Source: Oscillospiraceae bacterium
GTDB lineage: Bacteria; Bacillota; Clostridia; Oscillospirales; Oscillospiraceae
Direction: 5' to 3'
Length of the DNA stretch: 21,422 nucleotides
Assembly (NCBI GenBank): GCA_018265835.1
Contig: JABLYK010000037.1
Location: 1-21,422 of the forward strand
Below, one piece after another: positions 7,996 through 15,159 of the stretch. Under the pieces are notes generated by a model. It had not been told where the DNA came from, searched no databases, and saw only the letters and a list, made by a program, of their open reading frames with translations. The position numbers and the translations under genes were made by a program. Numbering within the stretch: position 1 is the first letter of the stretch; every line of letters begins with the position of its first letter.

Positions 7996-8039
7996 AATAT
8001 GGCGCCGGACGCTCTATTCAGAGTGTCCGGCGCCATATT
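7996..8039. terminator. Long convergent hairpin between trkA and the AEC carrier gene
   Basis: A 20-bp stem (7996-8015 with 8020-8039, one G-T pair, ATTC loop) lies between two convergent genes. The minus-strand side ends in ATATTTTA. The plus side has only ATTAGC, so termination of trkA would rely on the stem rather than a U run. Confidence 0.7.
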
Positions 8040-8069
8040 AGCTTCAGCAAATCTGTGGATTTTGATGCT

Positions 8070-9011
8070 TCAAAATGCAATCAGCTGATACAGATAAGCA
8101 ATGCAGGGCATTGTGAGCAGGCACAAAACCGTGGACAGGATGTTCACCACGCTGGCAAATTCCGCTTCCTCTCTGGAGCGGTAGAGCTGTGCAAACTGCG
8201 TAACCATGACTGCGGCGGGCGCGCCGGCGGTCAGTACCACGACAAGCAAAATGCGCGCTGCATCGGGATGGATGCGGAAAATGCCGCATGCGAACAGCAC
8301 CAGCATGACGGCCAGCGGATACACCACCAGACGGCCCAGACACAGCAGCCATGCACGGCCATTGAAAACGATCTTTTTCAAGTCTGCGTTGCCGATGATC
8401 ATACCAATGGTGAACATGTACGCCGGCCCCATCATGTCGCCCATAGACGATACGGCTTTCCCAAGAAAGCCGGGGATCCGAACATGCATCAGGAACATTG
8501 CAAATCCTGCGAGCGTGGCCAGAACAACTACGTTTTTGAAAAGCATACTCGCATGGAACCCTTTCTCGCCGCTGAGCGCGGCTTTGCCGTGCGAAAACAT
8601 GAGAATGTTCATGACGAGAAAACAGGAGCTGCAGTAAATGACCCACTCGCCGCCCATGGCGCTGGAGATCAGCGGCAGCATGAAATTTCCGGCGTTGGGA
8701 TATTCCAGCGAGGTATAATCGACCGGCGACAGGTGAAAGGCCTTTGTAAGCACTTTGGAGAGTACGGCAAAGATCGCAACGGCAATCAGGCTGCCGAGCA
8801 GGGAAATGCCCATGCCGGTCAGCTTGCTCATGGAAAACTCGTATTGGAACGCGTCCAGCATGGCGCAGGGCGTGAGGAAATACAAGGCCCAGCGGGATAA
8901 AATTTTGCTGTCCTCAAAATCCATGATTTTGAGTCGGACCGCAAGAAAGCCCAGAAGAATCAGGACCGAGAGCGACCCAATTTTTTCGAAAAGTGCAAGG
9001 GTGAGCGCCAT
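8070..9011 (-). CDS. AEC-family (auxin efflux carrier/malate permease-like) transporter
   Basis: A 313-residue, very hydrophobic integral membrane protein with about ten predicted helices in two five-helix halves. YPNAGNFMLPLI near residues 104-115 is the broken-helix Asn-x-Gly element of the first half. The C-terminal half carries the LTAGAPAAVMVTQFA element typical of the AEC family. Bacterial AEC members move organic acids such as malate or malonate, but the substrate cannot be deduced here. The ATG at 9011 is preceded by GAGAAAGGTAG at a rather long spacing. It sits downstream of the CaCA exchanger gene on the same strand with its own promoter. No terminator separates the two, so read-through from the riboswitch-controlled transcript is possible. 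Confidence 0.88.
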   Translation of the reverse strand: MALTLALFEKIGSLSVLILLGFLAVRLKIMDFEDSKILSRWALYFLTPCAMLDAFQYEFSMSKLTGMGISLLGSLIAVAIFAVLSKVLTKAFHLSPVDYTSLEYPNAGNFMLPLISSAMGGEWVIYCSSCFLVMNILMFSHGKAALSGEKGFHASMLFKNVVVLATLAGFAMFLMHVRIPGFLGKAVSSMGDMMGPAYMFTIGMIIGNADLKKIVFNGRAWLLCLGRLVVYPLAVMLVLFACGIFRIHPDAARILLVVVLTAGAPAAVMVTQFAQLYRSREEAEFASVVNILSTVLCLLTMPCIAYLYQLIAF

Positions 9012-9043
9012 GACAAAGTTCTACCTTTCTCGTTCTGCTCCAG

Positions 9044-9072
9044 ATGGTACTACATTGCCCGGCGCGCGTCAA
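9044..9072 (-). promoter_or_regulatory. Sigma-A-like promoter of the AEC carrier gene
   Basis: On the minus strand, TTGACG (9072-9067), a 17-bp spacer, then TACCAT (9049-9044), in the gap between the CaCA and AEC genes. Confidence 0.55.
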
Positions 9073-9099
9073 TCAAAGTTAATTTCCTATCAGATTGCG

Positions 9100-10038
9100 T
9101 CAGATCAGGACGATCAAATAGCCGATATACAGGGCGAGCAAAACAGCGCCCTGTACTCTGGAGGATTTTTGCCGAAGGAGCATCGGCAGCACGCATGTGA
9201 CAACCACGAGCAGGCAGACCGGCATGTCCAGCGTAATGCTCTGCTGCGAGATGGGCAGCTTTTCCGCCGACACCAGATCGCACAGCGGCAGAATCAGGCA
9301 CAGGTCGATGATGTTCGCGCCGATGATGTTGCCGGCGGAGAGGCTCGACTGCTTCTTGATGATGGAGGTGATGGTCGTCACCAGCTCCGGCAGGGAGGTA
9401 CCGACGGCGACCAGCGTGACGGCAATAATGCTCTCCGGTACGCCGAGATAGGCGGCAATTGCGCTGCCGCTGTCCACCAGCAGCCGCGAGCCGACGACGA
9501 TGCCTGCCGCGCCGAATACGAACATCGCAATGTTTTTTGCCAGCTCTTTTTTGGAGAAATCCGGCTTTTCAGCATCGTGCATCTCCAGCTTTGCCTGCTT
9601 GACGTTCTCGAAGATGAACGCGAAGAACAGCAGAAACAGCACGATCGTGCCCCAGAACTGGAATTGTCCCGTCAGACTGGCCAGCAGCACGACGGCGGAC
9701 GAGGCAATCAGAATTGCGCTCTTGGTCAGATATTGCTTGCGCGTGAGCTCCACGGTCATGAACAGCACCGCAATGGCGAAAATCAGCGCGGTGTTTGCCG
9801 TGACGGAGCCGACCGCATTGCCGACGGCCATGTCCACCTTGCCCTCGACGGCCGCCATAATGGATACGATCATTTCCGGCAGCGTTGTCGCAAGGCTCAC
9901 GATCGTGGCGCCGACGATAAACTTCGGGATGCCCGAAACTTCTGCAATCCAGCTTGCTGCATCGACAAAGAGGTCTCCGCCCTTGACGATCAGCACCAGG
10001 CCGATCACAAACAACAGCAGTTCCACCCAAATGGACAT
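9100..10038 (-). CDS. CaCA-family cation exchanger (YrbG type), probable Mn2+ or Ca2+ exporter
   Basis: A 312-residue membrane antiporter of the calcium/cation exchanger family with two inverted five-helix repeats. Alpha-1 covers residues about 43-82 (GATIVSLATTLPE, then GNAVGS), with Glu55 and Asn74 as likely ion ligands. Alpha-2 covers about 205-245 (AVTLVAVGTSLPE, then GNIIGANI), with Glu218 and Asn237. A charged cytoplasmic linker (about 147-168) joins the halves. Family members swap Ca2+ or another divalent ion for Na+ or H+. The gene lies behind a yybP-ykoY riboswitch, which responds to Mn2+ and controls manganese exporters and related proteins, so manganese export is the more likely role here. 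That assignment is inferred from control, not from the protein. Alpha-1 has SLATT where many members have a G(T/S)S element. Confidence 0.9.
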   Translation of the reverse strand: MSIWVELLLFVIGLVLIVKGGDLFVDAASWIAEVSGIPKFIVGATIVSLATTLPEMIVSIMAAVEGKVDMAVGNAVGSVTANTALIFAIAVLFMTVELTRKQYLTKSAILIASSAVVLLASLTGQFQFWGTIVLFLLFFAFIFENVKQAKLEMHDAEKPDFSKKELAKNIAMFVFGAAGIVVGSRLLVDSGSAIAAYLGVPESIIAVTLVAVGTSLPELVTTITSIIKKQSSLSAGNIIGANIIDLCLILPLCDLVSAEKLPISQQSITLDMPVCLLVVVTCVLPMLLRQKSSRVQGAVLLALYIGYLIVLI

Positions 10039-10078
10039 GAACGATCACCTTTCTGTTTTACAAATCTCTTATGCGCAT

Positions 10079-10112
10079 AAAAAAGGACCTATCTGCGCCA
10101 GTGCAGATAAGT
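10079..10112 (-). terminator. Expression-platform terminator of the manganese riboswitch
   Basis: On the minus strand ACTTATCTGC (10112-10103) pairs with GCAGATAGGT (10096-10087) around ACTGGC, followed by CC and T6. The 5' arm reuses CTTATC, the 3' strand of aptamer helix P1. Ligand binding that fixes P1 should therefore prevent termination, an ON switch. Confidence 0.88.
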
Positions 10113-10193
10113 CTCATCGTTTCAGACCGGACCAGATCGTTACGATCATGATGTTGACCACGGTCACACGGAAGTGCCAATTACTCCCTTACC
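10106..10193 (-). promoter_or_regulatory. yybP-ykoY manganese riboswitch aptamer
   Basis: The minus-strand leader contains the two conserved blocks of this class: GGTAAGGGAGTA (10193-10182) and CGATGAGAC (10119-10111). P1 forms between GGTAAG (10193-10188) and CTTATC (10111-10106). The P1-terminator overlap, the promoter about 10 bases upstream and the downstream cation exchanger all fit the class, which binds Mn2+. Confidence 0.85.
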
Positions 10194-10202
10194 TTGGCTG
10201 CG

Positions 10203-10232
10203 ATTTTACCACGAGCCCCGTTGGAATGTCAA
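10203..10232 (-). promoter_or_regulatory. Sigma-A-like promoter of the riboswitch-CaCA transcript
   Basis: On the minus strand, TTGACA (10232-10227), an 18-bp spacer and TAAAAT (10208-10203). Transcription would begin a few bases before the aptamer. Confidence 0.75.
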
Positions 10233-10268
10233 CCTTAATTTGAAAAAAGACAAAGATTCGAAAGCCGC

Positions 10269-10297
10269 TTGACAGACGGCGCGGACATTGATACTCT
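10269..10297 (+). promoter_or_regulatory. Sigma-A-like promoter of malQ
   Basis: TTGACA (10269-10274), a 17-bp spacer and TACTCT (10292-10297), divergent from the riboswitch promoter 37 bp away. Confidence 0.65.
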
Positions 10298-10335
10298 AAA
10301 TTGATTCATCGACACAGCAAAAGAAGGCGATTTGG

Positions 10336-11817
10336 ATGACAGCACGAAGCAGCGGCGTATTGCTTGCAATTTCCTCGCTGCCGTCCCGGTACGGGATCGG
10401 CACGCTGGGGAAAGCGGCGTATGCATTTGCGGATTTTCTAAAAAAAGCGGGGCAGCGGTACTGGCAGCTCCTGCCGATCGGCCCGACTGGATTTGGCGAT
10501 TCCCCGTACCAGAGCTTTTCCACCTTTGCGGGCAACCCCTATTTCATTGATCTGGAGCTGCTGGCGGAGGAGGGGCTGCTGTCCGCGGCGGAGCTGGACG
10601 CGGCCGATTGGGGCGAGGATCCCGCGCGCGTGGACTACGGCAAGCTGTATGACAACCGATTCCGCTTTTTGCAGCAGGCGTGCGATTGCGGCTGGGAGCG
10701 GGACGCGGCGGACATTGCGCGGTTTTCCGGGGAAAACCCGTGGCTCAGGGATTATGCACTGTTCATGGCGCTCAAGCGGCATTTTCATATGCTGCCGTGG
10801 ATGGAGTGGCCGGATGCGGAAATCCGGTTGCATCGTCCGGAGGCGGTTGCACGTTATGAGGCGCTGCTGGCGGACGATGTGCGGCTGTTTACGTACATTC
10901 AATATGTGTTCTTCCGCCAGTGGGATGCGCTGCGCGACTATGTGCACGGCCTCGGCATCCGCCTGATCGGCGATCTGCCCATCTATGTGGCGCTGGACTC
11001 TGCCGACGTCTGGGCAGAGCCGGAGCAGTTTCAGCTCGACGCGGAGAACCGCCCTACGGCGGTGGCCGGCTGCCCGCCGGACGCCTTCAGCGAGGACGGC
11101 CAGCTCTGGGGCAACCCGCTCTACGACTGGGAGCGGATGCGGCACGACGGGTATGGCTGGTGGATCCGCCGCTTCGGCGGCGCGGCGCGATTGTTCGACG
11201 CAGTGCGCATCGACCACTTCCGTGGGCTGGAGAGCTACTGGGCCGTGCCCTATGGCGCGGAGACGGCGAAGGAAGGGCAGTGGGTCAAAGGACCCGGCGT
11301 GTCGCTTGTCGGCGTGCTCACGGGGTGGTTCTCCGATACGGAGATCATTGCAGAAGACCTCGGTTACCTCACGCCGGAGGTGCGGCAGCTTTTGCGGGAC
11401 TCCGGGCTGCCGGGCATGAAGGTGCTGGAGTTTGCCTTTGACCCGCGCGAACCGAGCGACTATCTGCCGCACAACTATGAGAAAAACTGCGTGTGCTACA
11501 TCGGCACGCACGACAACGCACCGGTGCGTGCATGGGAGCGGGAGATGGATCGGGAAACGCTTGCGCTGGCGCGGCGGTATCTCGGCGTTCCGCGAAACGC
11601 TGCGCTGCCGCAAGCGCTCATCCGCGCGGGCATGGGTTCGGTTGCAACGCTGTTTGTGCTGCAAATGCAGGATCTGCTCGGCCTCGGCGCGGAAAGCCGC
11701 ATGAACACCCCGGCCACGGCTGCCGGCAACTGGCAGTGGCGCATGCTGCCCGGCGCGGCTACGGCGGAGTTGGCGGAACAGCTTCGGGAGATGACGGAGT
11801 TATACGGCAGACTGTAA
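10336..11817 (+). CDS. malQ: 4-alpha-glucanotransferase (amylomaltase, GH77)
   Basis: Transfers alpha-1,4-glucan segments between maltodextrins, releasing glucose, in cytoplasmic starch/maltose/glycogen metabolism. 493 residues, a normal length for the bacterial amylomaltase group. The N terminus has the family signature (SSLPSRYGIGTLG, then LLPIGPTGFGDSPYQSFSTF). All three catalytic carboxylates are visible: Asp293 in VRIDHFRG (nucleophile), Glu340 in AEDLG (acid/base) and Asp393 in GTHDN. The C terminus holds the NTPATAAGNWQWR element. The start is supported by AGAAGG (10322-10327) 8 bases upstream. It has its own promoter and a long 3' hairpin and is not clustered with phosphorylase or glycogen genes here, so it is probably a stand-alone transcription unit. 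Confidence 0.95.
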   Translation: MTARSSGVLLAISSLPSRYGIGTLGKAAYAFADFLKKAGQRYWQLLPIGPTGFGDSPYQSFSTFAGNPYFIDLELLAEEGLLSAAELDAADWGEDPARVDYGKLYDNRFRFLQQACDCGWERDAADIARFSGENPWLRDYALFMALKRHFHMLPWMEWPDAEIRLHRPEAVARYEALLADDVRLFTYIQYVFFRQWDALRDYVHGLGIRLIGDLPIYVALDSADVWAEPEQFQLDAENRPTAVAGCPPDAFSEDGQLWGNPLYDWERMRHDGYGWWIRRFGGAARLFDAVRIDHFRGLESYWAVPYGAETAKEGQWVKGPGVSLVGVLTGWFSDTEIIAEDLGYLTPEVRQLLRDSGLPGMKVLEFAFDPREPSDYLPHNYEKNCVCYIGTHDNAPVRAWEREMDRETLALARRYLGVPRNAALPQALIRAGMGSVATLFVLQMQDLLGLGAESRMNTPATAAGNWQWRMLPGAATAELAEQLREMTELYGRL

Positions 11818-11862
11818 ATGGAAATACTCCCTCGCCAATTTTGGCGGGGGAGTATTTCCATT
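11817..11862. terminator. Long convergent hairpin after malQ
   Basis: A 22-bp stem (11817-11838 with 11841-11862, one G-T pair) starts on the last base of the malQ stop codon. There is no T run on the plus side. It can also serve the convergent minus-strand DUF2089 unit. Confidence 0.7.
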
Positions 11863-11949
11863 GATACAAAGAGTTGAAATTTTCCAAATAATAGGCGCTG
11901 ACTTGTATTACCTCACAGTTGCACTAAATTACAAAGAAGGTCCATTCAG

Positions 11950-12300
11950 TTATTCTAGGTCTTGAATATGCATTTTTTCTAATGCTTGCCGCCTTTTTTG
12001 AACATTTCGACAGATGAAATAGATGATGAGTGTGATTGCAGTAGGAATATTACAGATTAGGGCAAAGATCACGGTATCAATGCCTGTTTGCCATGGTGCA
12101 GCTGTCCATGTGAGATTGGCAAGAACGACGATGATAGAAAAAACGATGAAAATGCAAGGAAGAATAAGCCCGGGAAATTTACTTTTCCGTGTGGCAAAAA
12201 AGAATTCCAAGGCGCATGCACCGAGGCAGAGTACACCGACAATGAGATAGGGGAGAACCCGCATCGGAAATGAGGGCTGAAATACAGCAGTATTATCCAT
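11950..12300 (-). CDS. Small three-helix membrane protein, partner of the DUF2089 regulator
   Basis: 116 residues with three predicted membrane helices at about 14-36, 42-63 and 75-96, a short exposed loop containing NLTWTAAPWQTG, and a basic then acidic C-terminal tail. I do not recognise a named family. The start codon lies 8 bases inside the end of the upstream DUF2089 gene, with AAAGGAG just before it, so the two are translationally coupled and probably function together. The gene is much more AT-rich than the flanking malQ and pcrA. It could be a membrane anchor or signal input for the regulator, or a membrane stress target controlled by it; neither can be decided from sequence. Confidence 0.75.
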   Translation of the reverse strand: MDNTAVFQPSFPMRVLPYLIVGVLCLGACALEFFFATRKSKFPGLILPCIFIVFSIIVVLANLTWTAAPWQTGIDTVIFALICNIPTAITLIIYFICRNVQKRRQALEKMHIQDLE

Positions 12301-12595
12301 TCCGCTCCTTTCCTTTCTTATATTCTGCGATCAAGGTTTTTGCGGTGTCAAAATCAAATTTGTTTTGAATGGCCATTCGTTTGACAAGTGCGATAAAGGG
12401 ATCGGTCTCATTGGATTCCGTAAGAGAAATCTTCTCAATGAGCTTGTCGAGGCGCAATCTTACGGTCGGATAAGACACCCCATAGAGCTTTGCCATCTCT
12501 TTGAGTGAGCCGGATGCTAAAATAAATTTCTTGATGAAGGACAAATCTTCATCCTCCAAATTGTCCATCCATGGCGGCATGACATGTTGCGGCAT
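12293..12595 (-). CDS. DUF2089-type helix-turn-helix transcriptional regulator
   Basis: 100 residues. Residues about 6-56 carry the DUF2089 core: PPWMDNLEDEDLSFIKKF, then LASGSLKEMAKLYGVSYPTV with the HTH at about 30-53, then RLRLDKLIEKI. Longer DUF2089 proteins have an N-terminal zinc ribbon, which is absent here. The C-terminal 35 residues are charged and helical and may mediate dimerisation. The start at 12595 puts AGGAAG 9 bases upstream; an in-frame ATG at 12604 overlaps that ribosome site and is less likely. It overlaps the membrane-protein gene by 8 bp. A 39-bp dyad over its promoter suggests autoregulation. The unit is AT-rich relative to its neighbours, suggesting acquisition by transfer. 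Confidence 0.85.
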   Translation of the reverse strand: MPQHVMPPWMDNLEDEDLSFIKKFILASGSLKEMAKLYGVSYPTVRLRLDKLIEKISLTESNETDPFIALVKRMAIQNKFDFDTAKTLIAEYKKGKERNG

Positions 12596-12628
12596 TGTTT
12601 CCATCTTCCTATTCTCATCGTCATGTTC

Positions 12629-12657
12629 AGCATAACATTAAACAAAGTTAAAGTCAA
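12629..12657 (-). promoter_or_regulatory. Sigma-A-like promoter of the DUF2089 unit
   Basis: On the minus strand, TTGACT (12657-12652), a 17-bp spacer and TATGCT (12634-12629). The -35 box lies at the centre of the 39-bp dyad. Confidence 0.75.
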
Positions 12658-12675
12658 TCTTTAATTTTGTTTAAT
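12637..12675. promoter_or_regulatory. 39-bp dyad, probable operator of the DUF2089 unit
   Basis: ATTAAACAAA-G-TTAAAG-TCAAT-CTTTAA-T-TTTGTTTAAT is symmetric about 12656: 16 of 17 arm positions match around a 5-bp centre. It covers the -35 box and most of the spacer of the minus-strand promoter, the position of a repressor site. It has no terminator function, since no U run or stop codon adjoins it. Confidence 0.7.
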
Positions 12676-12716
12676 ACCGAAGGAACGATTTCTGGTTGCC
12701 GGACAATGGCGAGGGC

Positions 12717-12745
12717 TTGTATCGGACGCGGAAATATGCTAAAAT
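12717..12745 (+). promoter_or_regulatory. Possible promoter of pcrA, very close to its start codon
   Basis: TTGTAT (12717-12722), a 17-bp spacer and TAAAAT (12740-12745) would place the transcript start around 12752, at or next to the ATG at 12754. Confidence 0.45.
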
Positions 12746-12753
12746 CAGTCGTT

Positions 12754-15156
12754 ATGAAAAATGATTTTGAAACACGTTATCTTGAAGCGCGAAAGCGCTT
12801 TATTGAGGCGGAGTTTTCCCGCCTCAATCCGATGCAGAGACAGGCGGTGCTGACGACGGAAGGCCCGCTGCTGCTGCTGGCAGGCGCCGGCAGCGGCAAA
12901 ACCACGGTGCTCATCAACCGCATTGCCAATCTGCTGCAATATGGCCGCGCATCGGACACGGACGAGCTTCCGGACGACGCGTCGGAGGAGGACATCGCCC
13001 TGCTGGAGCGGTGCGCCGGAAAGCCGGAGGATCCGGAGTATCCGGCGGCGCAGGCGCGCGCCGCCTATGGCCGCGTGGAGCCGTGGCGCATCATCGCGAT
13101 CACGTTCACGAACAAGGCGGCGGGGGAGCTGAAGGAGCGGCTGGAAAACATGCTCGGCCCGCAGGCGGCGGACATTTGGGCTTCTACATTCCACTCCGCG
13201 TGCGTGCGCATTCTGCGGCGCGACGCGGACCGGCTGGGCTATCCGAACAGCTTCACGATTTACGACACGTCGGACAGCCAGTCGGTGATGAAGCACATCA
13301 TCAAGGACATGGAGCTGGACGACAAGAGCTTCCCATACCGCGCGCTGCTGGCGGAAATCAGCCGGAGTAAGGATGCGCAGATCACGCCGGAGACGTATCT
13401 CACCCGCGCGCGGGCGACGGGGGACATCCGCAAGATCAAGATCGGCGAAGCGTATGCGGAATACTGGCGCCGCCTGTTTTCCGCCGGCGCGATGGATTTT
13501 GACGATCTGATTTACAACACTGTGCGCCTGCTGAGCGATTTTGACGACGTGCGCGAATACTGGCAGCGGAAGTTCCGGTATGTGCTCATCGACGAGTATC
13601 AGGACACGAACAATCTGCAATACCAGCTCGCCGCGCTGCTGGCGGACGGATGGGGCAACATCTGCGTCGTCGGCGACGATGACCAGAGCATCTACAAGTT
13701 CCGGGGTGCAACGATCGAAAACATTCTCAATTTTGAGCAGCAATACAAGCATGCGCGCACCATCCGCCTGGAGCAGAATTACCGCAGCACCGGCCATATT
13801 CTGAACGCCGCGAACCACGTGATCGCCAACAACGTCGGCCGCAAGGGCAAAACGCTCTGGACGAACGCGGACGCGGGCGACCCGCTTACGCTGTATGTGG
13901 CGCAGAACGAAAACGACGAAGCGCAGTACGTCGCCATGAAGATCATGGAGGACTACGGTCGGGGCGAGAATTTCCGGGACCACGCCATTCTGTACCGGAT
14001 GAACGCGCAGAGCAACCAGATGGAATATGCCTTCAAGCGCAATGGCATCCCGTACCGCATCATCGGCGGCACGCGCTTTTTCGACCGCGCGGAGGTTAAG
14101 GACATGCTGGCCTACCTCTGCGTCATCCAGTCGCCGGAGGACGACCTGCGCCTGACGCGTATCATCAACAACCCGCCGCGCGGCATCGGCGCGCGCAGCG
14201 TGCAGACGGCGACGGAGCTTGCGCAGGCACAGAACACGAGCCTGATGGAGATCGTCCGCCACGCGGATCAGTACCCCGCGCTGCAGCGCAGCAGCCTGCG
14301 CCTGCGGCAGTTTGCGATTCTGATGGACGAGCTGCGCGCCGCTGCCGAAACGATGACGCCGGAGGAGCTGTACGACCTTGTGCTGGAGCGCACCGGCTAC
14401 GTCCGCGCGCTGGAGGAGAAAAACACGGCCGAGGACACCGCGCGCATCGAAAACGTGCAGGAGCTGAAAACGAACATCATCAACTACTGCAAGGAGTCGG
14501 AAAACGGCACGCTCGCGGGCTTCCTTGACGAGGTGGCGCTGTATACCGACATTGACAATTACGACAAGGACGCCGACTGCGTGACGATGATGACCATGCA
14601 CGCGGCGAAGGGTCTGGAGTTTCCCACGGTGTTCGTCGTCGGCTGCGAGGAGGGCATTTTCCCCGGCCTGCGCGCGATCGGCGAGCCGGACGAGATGGAG
14701 GAGGAGCGCCGCCTGTGCTATGTTGCGCTCACGCGCGCCAAGCGCAAGCTCTATCTCACGTGCGCCCGGCAGCGTATGCTTTTTGGCCGCACAACGGCCA
14801 ACCGCGTCTCCCGCTTTGTGGAGGAAATCCCAGCAGACGATCTGGAGCAGCGCAACGTGCCGCGCGGCTACCGCTACTCCGACCAGACCCCGGAACAGAA
14901 GGAATACCATGCAGCAGCGCGATCAACCGCGCGCACGCGGCCAGTGGCAGCGCCGCCGCGTCCGGCGGAAAAGGCTGCGGCTCCGGCGTTTGCGCTGGGC
15001 GACTGGGTGCGCCACCGCGCATTCGGCCTTGGCAAGATCGTCAAGGTATCGCCCATGGGCGGCGACGCGCTGCTGGAGATCGCGTTTGACACGGCCGGCA
15101 CGAAGCGCCTGATGCTCCGGGCCGCCAGCCAGTACATGACGAAAGAAGAACCCTGA
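12754..15156 (+). CDS. pcrA: ATP-dependent 3'-5' DNA helicase PcrA/UvrD
   Basis: SF1A helicase acting in nucleotide-excision and mismatch repair and in removing RecA or stalled polymerase. 800 residues. Q motif around LNPMQRQAV; Walker A AGAGSGKT (43-50); motif Ia ITFTNKAAGELKERL; motif II DEYQDTNN (from 280); motif III GDDDQSIYKFRG (from 307); motif IV LEQNYRS; motif V MTMHAAKGLEF (after 610); motif VI CYVALTRAKRKLYL (after 650). The C-terminal WVRHRAFGLGKIVKV (from 751) is the Tudor-like RNA-polymerase-binding fold of PcrA. An acidic insert before motif Ia (about 67-108) appears in related Clostridia enzymes as I remember them. The ATG at 12754 gives the usual N terminus (DFETRYLEARKRF). 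No Shine-Dalgarno precedes it, and an open frame back to 12667 lacks conserved residues. It is followed after 3 bp by an EamA transporter. Confidence 0.95.
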   Translation: MKNDFETRYLEARKRFIEAEFSRLNPMQRQAVLTTEGPLLLLAGAGSGKTTVLINRIANLLQYGRASDTDELPDDASEEDIALLERCAGKPEDPEYPAAQARAAYGRVEPWRIIAITFTNKAAGELKERLENMLGPQAADIWASTFHSACVRILRRDADRLGYPNSFTIYDTSDSQSVMKHIIKDMELDDKSFPYRALLAEISRSKDAQITPETYLTRARATGDIRKIKIGEAYAEYWRRLFSAGAMDFDDLIYNTVRLLSDFDDVREYWQRKFRYVLIDEYQDTNNLQYQLAALLADGWGNICVVGDDDQSIYKFRGATIENILNFEQQYKHARTIRLEQNYRSTGHILNAANHVIANNVGRKGKTLWTNADAGDPLTLYVAQNENDEAQYVAMKIMEDYGRGENFRDHAILYRMNAQSNQMEYAFKRNGIPYRIIGGTRFFDRAEVKDMLAYLCVIQSPEDDLRLTRIINNPPRGIGARSVQTATELAQAQNTSLMEIVRHADQYPALQRSSLRLRQFAILMDELRAAAETMTPEELYDLVLERTGYVRALEEKNTAEDTARIENVQELKTNIINYCKESENGTLAGFLDEVALYTDIDNYDKDADCVTMMTMHAAKGLEFPTVFVVGCEEGIFPGLRAIGEPDEMEEERRLCYVALTRAKRKLYLTCARQRMLFGRTTANRVSRFVEEIPADDLEQRNVPRGYRYSDQTPEQKEYHAAARSTARTRPVAAPPRPAEKAAAPAFALGDWVRHRAFGLGKIVKVSPMGGDALLEIAFDTAGTKRLMLRAASQYMTKEEP

Positions 15157-15159
15157 CCC

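Noticed and set aside
12745..14910. A 721-codon open frame antisense to pcrA
   Set aside because: It is an Arg/Val/Leu/His-rich shadow of a well-supported helicase gene. Similar shadows lie opposite the ABC transporter (4748-6379), trkA (6555-8036), malQ (10438-11664) and the MATE gene (19977-21200).
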